This document shows positions 53,503 through 64,000 of a DNA stretch of 64,000 bases, in pieces. The translations under genes were made by a program, and so were the position numbers. Source of the DNA: Hexactinellida sp. DTS-2022 (Eukaryota > Porifera > Hexactinellida); the NCBI GenBank assembly GCA_028753945.1, contig JAPNXP010000003.1:1426001-1490000 (forward strand), read 5' to 3'. Within the stretch, counting starts at the first letter, position 1; each line of letters starts with the position of its first letter. The notes beneath the pieces were generated by a model. That model did not search any database. It saw only the letters and a list, made by a program, of their open reading frames with translations, and had not been told where the DNA came from.

Positions 53503-55193
53503 GGTCCTAACAGTGCAACTGAAAAAATATCGCTCAATTTCCATTCAGTAAAGAGCCGAATATAGAGAAAAACCAATTTTTGTGTGCAATGACTGTCAAA
53601 AACTACCAAAATGAAAAAGAATTGTTTAAGGAAATTCCAATTGTTTCTTTTGATGATATGAAGTATTTTATCATCAAAAGTGTCCTAACAGTGCCACTGA
53701 AAAACCATCGCTCAATTTACATTCATTTAAGAGTCAAATATCGAGAAAAACCAATTTTTGTGTGCAATGACTGGCAAAAACTCCCAATTCATAAATTAAT
53801 GGTTTAAGGAGGTTTCCAGTAGTTTCTTTTGATCATAGAAGTATTTATCAACAAAGGTATCCTAACAGTGCCACTGAAACAGCACTCACTCAATTTACAT
53901 TAACTTAAGAGCCTAATACCGAAAAACGCCAATTTTTGTGTGCTATTACAATACAAACTCCCAAATTGATAAATTATTGGTTTAATGACGGTTCCAATCT
54001 TTTTCTTGATGATATGAAGTATTTATAATCAAAAGTGTCCTAACAGTGCCACTGAAACACTACTCACACAATTAAATTCATTTAAGAGCCTAATATTGAG
54101 AAAAATGAATTTATTTGTGCAATAACTGTCAAAAACTACCAAATTGATAAATTAATGGTTTCAGGACGTTTCCAGTAGTTTCTTTTGATGATATGAAGTT
54201 CTATCATCAAATGTGTCCTAACAGTGCCACAGAAACAGCACTCACTCAATTTTCATTAACTTAATGCCTAATATCGAGAAACACCAATTTTTGTGTGCAA
54301 TATGACTGTCAAAAACTACCAAAATGATAAATGAATGTTTTAAGGACCTTACCAGTTGTTTCTTTTGATGATAAGAAGTGTTTATCGTAAAAGGGGCTCC
54401 TAACAGTGTCACTGAAGCTCCACTCTCTCAATTTACAATCATTTATGAACCTAATATCGCGAAAAATCATTTTTGTGTGCAATGCATGTCTAAAAATACA
54501 AAAATGATAAATTAATGGTTTCAGGACGTTTCCAGTTGTTTCTTTGATGATATGAGTATTTATCATCAAATGTGTCCTAACAGTGCCACTGAAACAGCAC
54601 TCACCCAATTTACATTAACTTAGGAGCATTATCTCGAGAAATTCCAATTTTGTGTGCAATGACTATCAAAAACTACCAAATTGATAAATTCATGGTTTCA
54701 GGACGTTTCCAGTTGTTTCTTTTAATGATATGAATTAAGTATCATCAAAGGTGTCCTAACAGTGCCACTGAAACACATCTAACTCAATTTACATTCATTA
54801 GGAGCATAATATCGAGAAAAACCAATTTTTGTGCGCAATGACTATCAAAAACTTCCAAATTGATAAATTAATGGTTTAAGGAAGTTTCCAGTTGTTCTTT
54901 TGAAGATAAGAAGTATTTATCGTAAAAGGGGTCCTAACAGTGCCACTGAAACACATCTAACTCAATTTACATTCATTTAAGAGCATAATATCGAGAAACA
55001 CCAATTTTTGGGTGCAATGACTGTCAAAAAATACAAAAATGATAAATTCATGGTTTCAGGACGTTTCCAGTTGTTTCTTTCGATGATATGAAGTATTTAT
55101 CTTCAAATGTGTCCTAAAAGTGCCACTGAAACATTACTCACTCAATTTACATTAACTTAAGAGCCTAATATCGAGAAACACCAATTTTTGTGT
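53503..55193 (-). repeat. irregular inverted monomers next to the switch
   Basis: About nine to ten reverse-strand monomers with more indels and substitutions than elsewhere (for example AATGAAAAAGAATTGTTTAAGG near 53,612 and TTCTATCATCAAATG near 54,200). No higher-order repeat is visible. Low homogenisation at the edge of an inverted segment would fit. No gene is seen. Confidence 0.82.
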
Positions 55194-55201
55194 GCAATGA
55201 C
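55194..55201. repeat. hAT target-site duplication GCAATGAC (left copy)
   Basis: Identical 8-mer at 55,951-55,958. Removing the element and one copy restores an ordinary inverted monomer (GTGTGCAATGACTGTCAAAA). Confidence 0.93.
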
Positions 55202-55950
55202 CAGAGACGGATTAAGGGTATATTAGGCCCCGGGCGGACATCAACCACGGGCCTTTAGGAGTTTCTTTGAGGACACCCCTTAATATAATCCTACAGTGTC
55301 CTTACAATTGTTTATACCTTTTGCTATCCAACGATTTCGTAAGTCTTCTGATATATCGTCCCATAACCCAATATAATTCACAAGTTGTATTTTATTTGTG
55401 TGTTAGAAGCGTGTTTCTCTTCTACAACCTCTGGAACTTGTTACTCAGGCTCGATAAAACTGGAGTCCAATACTGCAAGTAATTCGTTTGAATTAGAAAC
55501 AAACGATTCGCCAAGAGGTACCAAGGAAGAAGTTGAAGTAGAAAGCTCATAGTTTGGGCTGACAATTCTTTGGAATGTGATTGTAAGTTAAAGAATGTGT
55601 CTATTTTAGGAAGTTTAGACGTTTCTTGTTTAGTTGCCCCCGACTTGTGAATAGGATGCATTACTGAGAATAGTGAGAAGTGGAGAAAATATTTAGACTC
55701 GGTAGATTCAATGTAAAAGTAGATATCTATAGGACTAGGCTTGTTACTTTTAGGTGTGCTGTCTATTAATTGTATCATTGTTCCTGGTTCACTATTCAAA
55801 ATTAATTAACCTTATCATGTCACTGCTTCACTACTCAAACATTATAATACAACATATTTCTCAATACAAATACTACGCTATGTATTGGGCCCCCTTTAGG
55901 CTCGGGCCCCAGGCGACCGCCCCATCCGCCCCCCCCTTAATTCCCCACTA
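55202..55950. mobile_element. 749-bp non-autonomous hAT-type transposon
   Basis: Non-satellite DNA interrupting one inverted monomer, flanked by the 8-base duplication GCAATGAC at 55,194-55,201 and 55,951-55,958. The ends are imperfect inverted repeats: CAGAGACGGATTAAGGG on the left, and the right end read inward TAGTGGGGAATTAAGGG (12 of 17 matching). Both subterminal regions are GC-rich (GGCCCCGGGC; GGGCCCCAGGCGACC), unlike the AT-rich satellite. An 8-base target duplication with CAG-type ends fits the hAT superfamily. A broken transposase 5' piece on the minus strand (55,280-55,661) supports this. It is too short to be autonomous. Confidence 0.87.
55280..55661 (-). pseudogene. hAT (ZMYM-type) transposase, 5' remnant
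   Basis: On the minus strand a frame from a methionine at 55,661 carries KSGATKQ, then LPKIDTFF (55,590-55,646). About 72 codons later, in a different frame (55,283-55,402), comes IGLWDDISEDLRNRW followed by IAKG and a stop at 55,280-55,282. From memory of the family, ZMYM1-like hAT proteins begin with a KRK/SGA-rich segment, an LPK(I/L)xxFF motif and then a D-x-GLW...ISxxxR...KG motif before the zinc-finger and catalytic parts. Order and spacing agree. At least one frameshift lies between the pieces, and the rest of the gene is gone. The element's 5' terminus would be at 55,950. Not tested by search. Confidence 0.6.
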
Positions 55951-56459
55951 GCAATGACTGTCAAAAATTACCAAAATGATAAATGAATGTTCTAAGGAAG
56001 TTTCCAGTTGTTTCTTTTGATGAAATTAAGTAATTATCATCAAAGGTGTCCCAACAGTGCCACTGAAATACCACTCACTCAATTTACATTCATTTATGAG
56101 CCTAATATCGAAAAACACCAATTTTTGTGTGCAATGACTGTCAAAAATTACCAAAATGATAAATGAATGTTCTAAGGACGTTACCAGTTGTTTCTTATAT
56201 GATATTAAGTATTTATCGTTAAAGGGGTCCTAACAGTGCCACTGAAACACACCTAACTCAATTTTCATTCATTTAAGAGCATAATCTCGAGAAATACCAA
56301 TTTTGTGTGCAATGACTATCAAAAACTACCAAATTGATAAATTATTGTTTGAAGGAAGTTTCCAGTTGTTTCTTTTCGTGATCAGAAGTATTTATCGTAA
56401 AAGGGGTGATAACAGTGCCACTGAAACACCACTCACTCAATTTACATTCACATAAGTTC
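55951..56459 (-). repeat. inverted monomers between hAT and the 9-mer array
   Basis: Just under three reverse monomers. The first two share ACTGTCAAAAATTACCAAAATG and GTTCTAAGGA and look like a local duplication (about 178 bases apart). No gene is seen. Confidence 0.8.
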
Positions 56460-58074
56460 ATAAAATCGAGAAAAACCAATTTTTGTGTGCAATGACTCTC
56501 AAAAACTACCAAATTGATAAATAAATGATTTATGGAAGTTTCCAGTTGTTTCTTTTGGTGATGTGAAGTATTTATCTTTAAAGGCGTCCTAACAGTGCCA
56601 CTGAGACACCACTCACTCAATTTACATTCATTTAAGAGCCTAATATCGAGAAACACCAATTTCTGTGTGCAATGAGTATCAAAAAAAACAAAAATGATAT
56701 ATTCATGGTGTCAGGACGTTTCCAATTGTTTCTTTTGATGAAATGCAGTATTTATCATCAAATGTGTCCTATCAGTGCCACTAGAACAGCACTCACTCAA
56801 TTTACATTAACTTAAGAGGATAATATCGAGAAAAACCAATTTTTGGGTGCAATGACTGTCAAAGATTTGCAAAATGATAAATGAAAGGTCTAAGGACGTT
56901 TCCAGTTGTTTCTTTTGATGATATGAAGTATTTATCTTTAAAGGGGTCCTAACAGTGCCACTGAAACACACCTAACTCAATTTACATTCATTTAAGAGCA
57001 TAATCTCGAGAAATACCAATTTTTGTGTGCAATGACTATCAAAAACTACCAAAATGATACATTATTGGTTTAAGGAAGTTTCCAGTTGTTTCTTTTGGTG
57101 ATCAGAAGTATTTTATCATCAAAAGTGTCCTAACAGTGCAACTGAAAAACCATCACTCAATTTACATTCTTTTAAGAGCCTAATATCGAGAAAAACCAAT
57201 TTTTGTTGTGCAATGACTGTCAAAATACAAAAATGATAAATTCATGGTTTCAGGACGTTTCCAGTTGTTTCTTTTGATGATATGAAGTATTCAACGTCAA
57301 ATGTGTCCTAAAAGTGCCACTGAAACAGCACTCACACAATTTACATTAACTTAAGAGCCTAATATCGAGAAACACCAATTTTTGTGTGCAATGACAATAA
57401 TAAACTCCCAAATTGATAAATTAATGGTTTAAGGACGTTTCAGTTGTTTTTTTGATGATATCAAGTATTTATCTTCAAAGGTGTCCTAACAGTGCCGCTG
57501 AAACCCCCCTCACTCAATTTACATTCATTTAAGAGTTTAATTTCGAGAAAAACCAATTTTGTGACAAAGATTGTCAAAAACAACTAAATTGATTAATTAA
57601 TGGTTTAATGAAGTTTCCAGTTGTTTCTTTTGATGATGAGAATTATTTACAGTTAAAGTGGTCCTAACAGTGCCACTGAGAACTCCACTCATTCAATTTA
57701 CATTCATTTAAGAGCCTAATAACGAGAAACAACAATTTTTGAGTGCAATGACTATCAAAAATTACCAAAATGATAAATGAATGGATCAAGGACGTATGCA
57801 GTTGGTTCTTTTAATGATATGTATTAAGTATCATCAAAGGTGTCCTAACAGTGCCACTGAAACACATCTAACTCAATTTACATTCATTTAGGAGCATAAT
57901 ATCGAGAAAAACCAATTTTTGTGCGCAATGACTATCAAAAACTTCCAAATTGATAAATTAATGGTTTAAGGAAGTTTCCAGTTGTTCTTTTGAAGATAAG
58001 AAGTATTTATCGTAAAAGGGGTCCTAACAGTGCCACTGAAACACATCTAACTCAATTTACATTCATTTAAGAGC
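56460..58074 (-). repeat. 9-mer higher-order unit, copy 1 (1,615 bp)
   Basis: First of four tandem units with exact 1,615-base offsets (nine monomers). It is the most diverged of the four: GACTCTC and GATAAATAAATGATTTATGG here, and TTTTTTGTGTGCAATG in place of TTTTGAGTGCAATG. Confidence 0.9.
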
Positions 58075-59689
58075 ATAATATCGAGAAAAACCAATTTTTG
58101 AGTGCAATGACTCTCAAAAACTACCAAATTGATAAATAAATGGTTTATGGAAGTTTCCAGTTGTTTCTTTTCGTGATATGAAGTATTTATCTTTAAAGGC
58201 GTCCTAACAGTGCCACTGAGACACCACTCACTCAATTTACATTCATTTAAGAGCCTAATATCGAGAAACACCAATTTCTGTGAGCAATGAGTATCAAAAA
58301 ATACAAAAAAGATATATTCATGGTTTCAGGACGTTTCCAGTTGTTTCTTTTGAAGAAATGAAGTATTTATCATCAAATGTGTCCTATCAGTACCACTAGA
58401 ACAGCACTCACTCAATTTACATTAACTTAGGAGAATAATATCGAGAAAAACCAATTTTTGGGTGCAATGACTGTCAAAGATTTGCAAAATGATAAATGAA
58501 AGGTCTAAGGACGTTTCCAGTTGTTTCTTTTGATGATGTGAAGTATTTATCTTTAAAGGGGTCCTAACAGTGCCACTGAAACACACCTAACTCAATTTAC
58601 ATTCATTTAAGAGCATAATCTCGAGAAATACCAATTTTTGTGTGCAATGACTATCAAAAACTACCAAAATGATACATTATTGGTTTAAGGAAGTTTCCAG
58701 TTGTTTCTTTTGGTGATCAGAAGTATTTTATCATCAAAAGTGTCCTAGCAGTGCAACTGAAAAACCATCACTCAATTTACATTCTTTTAAGAGCCTAATA
58801 TCGAGAAAAACCAATTTTTGTTGTGCAATGACTGTCAAAATACAAAAATGATAAATTCATGGTTTCAGGACGTTTCCAGTTGTTTCTTTTGATGATATGA
58901 AGTATTCAACGTCAAATGTGTCCTAAAAGTGCCACTGAAACAGCACTCACACAATTTACATTAACTTAAGAGCCTAATATCGAGAAACACCAATTTTTGT
59001 GTGCAATGACAATAATAAACTCCCAAATTGATAAATTAATGGTTTAAGGACGTTTCAGTTGTTTTTTTGATGATATCAAGTATTTATCTTCAAAGGTGTC
59101 CTAACAGTGCCGCTGAAACCCCCCTCACTCAATTTACATTCATTTAAGAGTTTAATTTCGAGAAAAACCAATTTTGTGACAAAGATTGTCAAAAACAACT
59201 AAATTGATTAATTAATGGTTTAATGAAGTTTCCAGTTGTTTCTTTTGATGATGAGAATTATTTACAGTTAAAGTGGTCCTAACAGTGCCACTGAGAACTC
59301 CACTCATTCAATTTACATTCATTTAAGAGCCTAATAACGAGAAACAACAATTTTTGAGTGCAATGACTATCAAAAATTACCAAAATGATAAATGAATGGA
59401 TCAAGGACGTATGCAGTTGGTTCTTTTAATGATATGTATTAAGTATCATCAAAGGTGTCCTAACAGTGCCACTGAAACACATCTAACTCAATTTACATTC
59501 ATTTAGGAGCATAATATCGAGAAAAACCAATTTTTGTGCGCAATGACTATCAAAGACTTCCAAATTGATAAATTAATGGTTTAAGGAAGTTTCCAGTTGT
59601 TCTTTTGAAGATAAGAAGTATTTATCGTAAAAGGGGTCCTAACAGTGCCACTGAAACACATCTAACTCAATTTACATTCATTTAAGAGC
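58075..59689 (-). repeat. 9-mer higher-order unit, copy 2 (1,615 bp)
   Basis: Shares GACTCTCAAAAACTACC with copy 1. Unique mark: GTCCTAGCAG near 58,743. Confidence 0.92.
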
Positions 59690-61304
59690 ATAATATCGAG
59701 AAAAACCAATTTTTGAGTGCAATGACAGTCAAAAACTACCAAATTGAAAAATAAATGGTTTATGGAAGTTTCCAGTTGTTTCTTTTCGTGATGTGAAGTA
59801 TTTATCTTTAAAGGCGTCCTAACAGTGCCACTGAGACACCACTCACTCAATTTACATTCATTTAAGAGCCTAATATCGAGAAACACCAATTTCTGTGAGC
59901 AATGAGTATCAAAAAATACAAAAAAGATATATTCATGGTTTCAGGACGTTTCCAGTTGTTTCTTTTGAAGAAATGAAGTATTTATCATCAAATGTGTCCT
60001 ATCAGTACCACTAGAACAGCACTCACTCAATTTACATTAACTTAGGAGAATAATATCGAGAAAAACCAATTTTTGGGTGCAATGACTGTCAAAGATTTGC
60101 AAAATGATAAATGAAAGGTCTAAGGACGTTTCCAGTTGTTTCTTTTGATGATGTGAAGTATTTATCTTTAAAGGGGTCCTAACAGTGCCACTGAAACACA
60201 CCTAACTCAATTTACATTCATTTAAGAGCATAATCTCGAGAAATACCAATTTTTGTGTGCAATGACTATCAAAAACTACCAAAATGATACATTATTGGTT
60301 TAAGGAAGTTTCCAGTTGTTTCTTTTGGTGATCAGAAGTATTTTATCATCAAAAGTGTCCTAACAGTGCAACAGAAAAACCATCACTCAATTTACATTCT
60401 TTTAAGAGCCTAATATCGAGAAAAACCAATTTTTGTTGTGCAATGACTGTCAAAATACAAAAATGATAAATTCATGGTTTCAGGACGTTTCCAGTTGTTT
60501 CTTTTGATGATATGAAGTATTCAACGTCAAATGTGTCCTAAAAGTGCCACTGAAACAGCACTCACACAATTTACATTAACTTAAGAGCCTAATATCGAGA
60601 AACACCAATTTTTGTGTGCAATGACAATAATAAACTCCCAAATTGATAAATTAATGGTTTAAGGACGTTTCAGTTGTTTTTTTGATGATATCAAGTATTT
60701 ATCTTCAAAGGTGTCCTAACAGTGCCGCTGAAACCCCCCTCACTCAATTTACATTCATTTAAGAGTTTAATTTCGAGAAAAACCAATTTTGTGACAAAGA
60801 TTGTCAAAAACAACTAAATTGATTAATTAATGGTTTAATGAAGTTTCCAGTTGTTTCTTTTGATGATGAGAATTATTTACAGTTAAAGTGGTCCTAACAG
60901 TGCCACTGAGAACTCCACTCATTCAATTTACATTCATTTAAGAGCCTAATAACGAGAAACAACAATTTTTGAGTGCAATGACTATCAAAAATTACCAAAA
61001 TGATAAATGAATGGATCAAGGACGTATGCAGTTGGTTCTTTTAATGATATGTATTAAGTATCATCAAAGGTGTCCTAACAGTGCCACTGAAACACATCTA
61101 ACTCAATTTACATTCATTTAGGAGCATAATATCGAGAAAAACCAATTTTTGTGCGCAATGACTATCAAAGACTTCCAAATTGATAAATTAATGGTTTAAG
61201 GAAGTTTCCAGTTGTTCTTTTGAAGATAAGAAGTATTTATCGTAAAAGGGGTCCTAACAGTGCCACTGAAACACATCTAACTCAATTTACATTCATTTAA
61301 GAGC
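59690..61304 (-). repeat. 9-mer higher-order unit, copy 3 (1,615 bp)
   Basis: Shares two derived marks with copy 4: GACAGTCAAAAACTACC with TTGAAAAATAAATGG (59,724) and GTGCAACAGAAAAACC (60,365). Copies 3 and 4 are thus the closest pair. Confidence 0.92.
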
Positions 61305-62919
61305 ATAATATCGAGAAAAACCAATTTTTGAGTGCAATGACAGTCAAAAACTACCAAATTGAAAAATAAATGGTTTATGGAAGTTTCCAGTTGTTTCTTT
61401 TCGTGATGTGAAGTATTTATCTTTAAAGGCGTCCTAACAGTGCCACTGAGACACCACTCACTCAATTTACATTCATTTAAGAGCCTAATATCGAGAAACA
61501 CCAATTTCTGTGAGCAATGAGTATCAAAAAATACAAAAAAGATATATTCATGGTTTCAGGACGTTTCCAGTTGTTTCTTTTGAAGAAATGAAGTATTTAT
61601 CATCAAATGTGTCCTATCAGTACCACTAGAACAGCACTCACTCAATTTACATTAACTTAGGAGAATAATATCGAGAAAAACCAATTTTTGGGTGCAATGA
61701 CTGTCAAAGATTTGCAAAATGATAAATGAAAGGTCTAAGGACGTTTCCAGTTGTTTCTTTTGATGATGTGAAGTATTTATCTTTAAAGGGGTCCTAACAG
61801 TGCCACTGAAACACACCTAACTCAATTTACATTCATTTAAGAGCATAATCTCGAGAAATACCAATTTTTGTGTGCAATGACTATCAAAAACTACCAAAAT
61901 GATACATTATTGGTTTAAGGAAGTTTCCAGTTGTTTCTTTTGGTGATCAGAAGTATTTTATCATCAAAAGTGTCCTAACAGTGCAACAGAAAAACCATCA
62001 CTCAATTTACATTCTTTTAAGAGCCTAATATCGAGAAAAACCAATTTTTGTTGTGCAATGACTGTCAAAATACAAAAATGATAAATTCATGGTTTCAGGA
62101 CGTTTCCAGTTGTTTCTTTTGATGATATGAAGTATTCAACGTCAAATGTGTCCTAAAAGTGCCACTGAAACAGCACTCACACAATTTACAATAACTTAAG
62201 AGCCTAATATCGAGAAACACCAATTTTTGTGTGCAATGACAATAATAAACTCCCAAATTGATAAATTAATGGTTTAAGGACGTTTCAGTTGTTTTTTTGA
62301 TGATATCAAGTATTTATCTTCAAAGGTGTCCTAACACTGCCGCTGAAACCCCCCTCACTCAATTTACATTCATTTAAGAGTTTAATTTCGAGAAAAACCA
62401 ATTTTGTGACAAACAATGTCAAAAACAACTAAATTGATTAATTAATGGTTTAATGAAGTTTCCAGTTGTTTCTTTTGATGAAGATAATTATTTACAGTTA
62501 AAGTGATCCTAACAGTGCCACTGAGAACTCCACTCATTCAATTTACATTCATTTAAGAGCCTAATAACGAGAAACAACAATTTTTGAGTGCAATGACTAT
62601 CAAAAATTACCAAAATGATAAATGAATGGATCAAGGACGTTTGCAGTTGGTTCTTTTAATGATATGTATTAAGTATCATCAAAGGTGTCCTAACAGTGCC
62701 ACTGAAACACATCTAACTCAATTTACATTCATTTAGGAGCATAATATCGAGAAAAACCAATTTTTGTGCGCAATGACTATCAAAAACTTCCAAATTGATA
62801 AATTAATGGTTTAAGGAAGTTTCCAGTTGTTCTTTTGAAGATAAGAAGTATTTATCGTAAAAGGGGTCCTAACAGTGCCACTGAAACACATCAAACTCAA
62901 TTTACATTTATTTAAGAGC
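61305..62919 (-). repeat. 9-mer higher-order unit, copy 4 (1,615 bp)
   Basis: Closest to copy 3 in its first part. Later it gains private changes (TTTACAATAACTT near 62,185, AACACTGCCGC near 62,333, ACAAACAATGTC near 62,410, GATGAAGATAATTA near 62,477). Similarity to the start of a fifth copy continues for about 55 bases. Confidence 0.92.
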
Positions 62920-64000
62920 ATAATATCGAGAAAAACCAATTTTTGAGTGCAAAGACTCTCAAAAACTACCAAATTGATAAATTCATGGTTTCAGGACGTT
63001 TCCAGTTGTTTCTTTTGATGATGTGAAGTATTTATCTTTAAAGGCGTCCTAACAGTGCCACTGAAACACCATTCACTCAATTTACATTCATTTAAGAGCA
63101 TAATATCGAGAAACACCAATTTTGGAGTGCAATGACTGTCAAAAAATACAAAAATGATAAATTCATGGTTTCAGGACGTTTCCAGTTGTTACTTTCGATG
63201 ATATGAAGTATTTATCTTCAAATGTGTCCTAAAAGTGCCACTGAAACATTACTCACTCAATTTACATTAACTTAAGAGCCTAATATCGAGAAACACCAAT
63301 TTTTGGGTGCAATAACAATAAAAAACTCCCAAATTGATAAATTAATGGTTTAAGGACGTTTCCAGTTGTTTCTTTATGATGAAATGAAGTAAGTATCATT
63401 TAAGGTGTCCTAACAGTCCCACTGAAACACCGCTCAGTCAATTTACAATCATTTATGAGCCTAATATGGAGAAAAAACTATTTTGTGTGCAATGACTGTC
63501 AAAAAATACCAAATGATAAATTAATGGTTTCAGGGCGTTTCCAGTTGTTTCTATTGATGATGTGAAGTATTTATCATCTTATGTGTCCTAACAGTGCCAC
63601 TGAAACAGCACTCACTAAATTTACATTAACCTACGAGCCTAATTTCGAGAAACACCAATTTTTGTGTGCAATGACAATAATAAACTCCCAAATTGATAAA
63701 TTATTGGTTTAAGGACGTTTCATTAGTTTTTTTGATGATATCACGTATTTATCTTCAAAGGTGTCCTAACAGTGCCGCTGAAACCCCACTCACTCAATTT
63801 ACATTCATTTAAGAGTTTAATTTCGAGAGACACCAATTTTGTGACAAAGAATGTCAAAAACAACCAAATTGATTAATTAATGGTTTCAGGACGTTTCCAG
63901 TTGTTTCTATTGATGATGTGAAGTATTTATCATCTTATGTGTCCTAACAGTGCCAATGAAGCAGCACTCACTAAATTTACATTAACCTACGAGCCTAATT
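62920..64000 (-). repeat. inverted monomers at window end, with a 2-mer repeat
   Basis: About six monomers. The series GTTTCCAGTTGTTTCTATTG with ATCATCTTATGTGTCC occurs at 63,537 and again at 63,893 (offset 356, two monomers) and is cut by the window end, so a dimeric higher-order unit may begin here. No gene is seen. Confidence 0.8.

Larger units (their letters stand above)
53503..64000 (-). repeat. ~180-bp satellite array, inverted arm
   Basis: The same monomer family continues as its reverse complement to the end of the window: GTCCTAACAGTGCCACTGAA replaces the forward TTCAGTGGCACTGTTAGGAC. About 54 monomers are present, interrupted once by the hAT element at 55,202-55,950. Monomers next to the switch (53.5-55.2 kb) are the most irregular. 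From 56.5 kb onward the arm is organised into four copies of a 9-monomer unit. Several monomer types here also occur in the forward zone at 18-39 kb, so both arms come from the same subfamily pool. Confidence 0.96.

Noticed and set aside
53580-53807. 75-codon plus-strand frame just right of the orientation switch
   Set aside because: It is the antisense of ordinary inverted monomers. Nothing distinguishes it from other satellite frames.
55754-55951. 65-codon plus-strand frame at the hAT right end
   Set aside because: It runs through the GC-rich subterminal repeat and ends at the element border. The minus strand carries the recognisable transposase motifs instead.
1-64000. CRISPR array
   Set aside because: The periodicity is strong, but units are contiguous and similar over their full length. 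There are no unique spacers, no short repeat core and no cas genes.
1-64000. tRNA or rRNA genes, microbial operons, origins
   Set aside because: I read no cloverleaf-like or rRNA-like stretches and no non-satellite DNA other than the two transposons.

Overview
The whole window is one eukaryotic satellite-DNA array. I find no cellular protein gene, rRNA or tRNA. The unit is an AT-rich monomer of about 180 bases (about 32% G+C in a hand-made consensus). Roughly 350 copies run back to back, with unit lengths mostly 178-181 and no unique spacers. The kilobase-long tandem structure and two eukaryotic DNA-transposon insertions point to heterochromatin of a eukaryote, most likely an animal because one insertion carries a ZMYM-type hAT transposase remnant. 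The species cannot be named from this sequence.

Layout. Monomers run in one orientation from 1 to about 53,502 and in the opposite orientation from there to 64,000. The array is built of nested segmental amplifications, seen as long repeats whose lengths are close to whole numbers of monomers: 5-mers (about 897-899 bases) at 0.6-2.4 kb and 6.0-7.8 kb; an 11-mer shift (1,972) at 7.7-11.4 kb; a 3-mer (538) at 10.9-11.9 kb; a 27-mer shift (4,835) linking 12.0-13.2 kb to 16.9-18.1 kb; a 48-mer shift (8,605) linking 18.2-22.1 kb to 26.8-31.1 kb; an adjacent 19-mer/17-mer pair at 19.7-26.1 kb; a virtually identical 22-mer tandem duplication (3,933) at 31.6-39.5 kb; a P-Q-P-P-Q arrangement with a 12-mer (2,150) duplication at 39.5-51.3 kb; and, in the inverted arm, four 9-mer higher-order units of 1,615 bases at 56.5-62.9 kb.

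Interruptions. A 183-bp Mutator-type MITE (27,002-27,184; 9-base target duplication) and a 749-bp non-autonomous hAT element (55,202-55,950; 8-base target duplication) are the only non-satellite DNA I found. The hAT element keeps a broken 5' piece of transposase on the minus strand.

Most notable. Many monomers contain a dyad: a 12-base arm, a 9-base spacer and a perfectly complementary 12-base arm. The only orientation switch lies exactly at one arm of this dyad. Several duplication joints and the MITE target also fall in or next to it. The inverted 9-mer and the 18-39 kb forward zone share monomer types in the same order, which suggests one ancestral 9-mer expanded on both sides of an inversion. 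The array is a candidate centromeric or pericentromeric satellite, but nothing in the sequence alone proves that. Repeat boundaries were read by eye and are good to roughly 10-50 bases unless stated.
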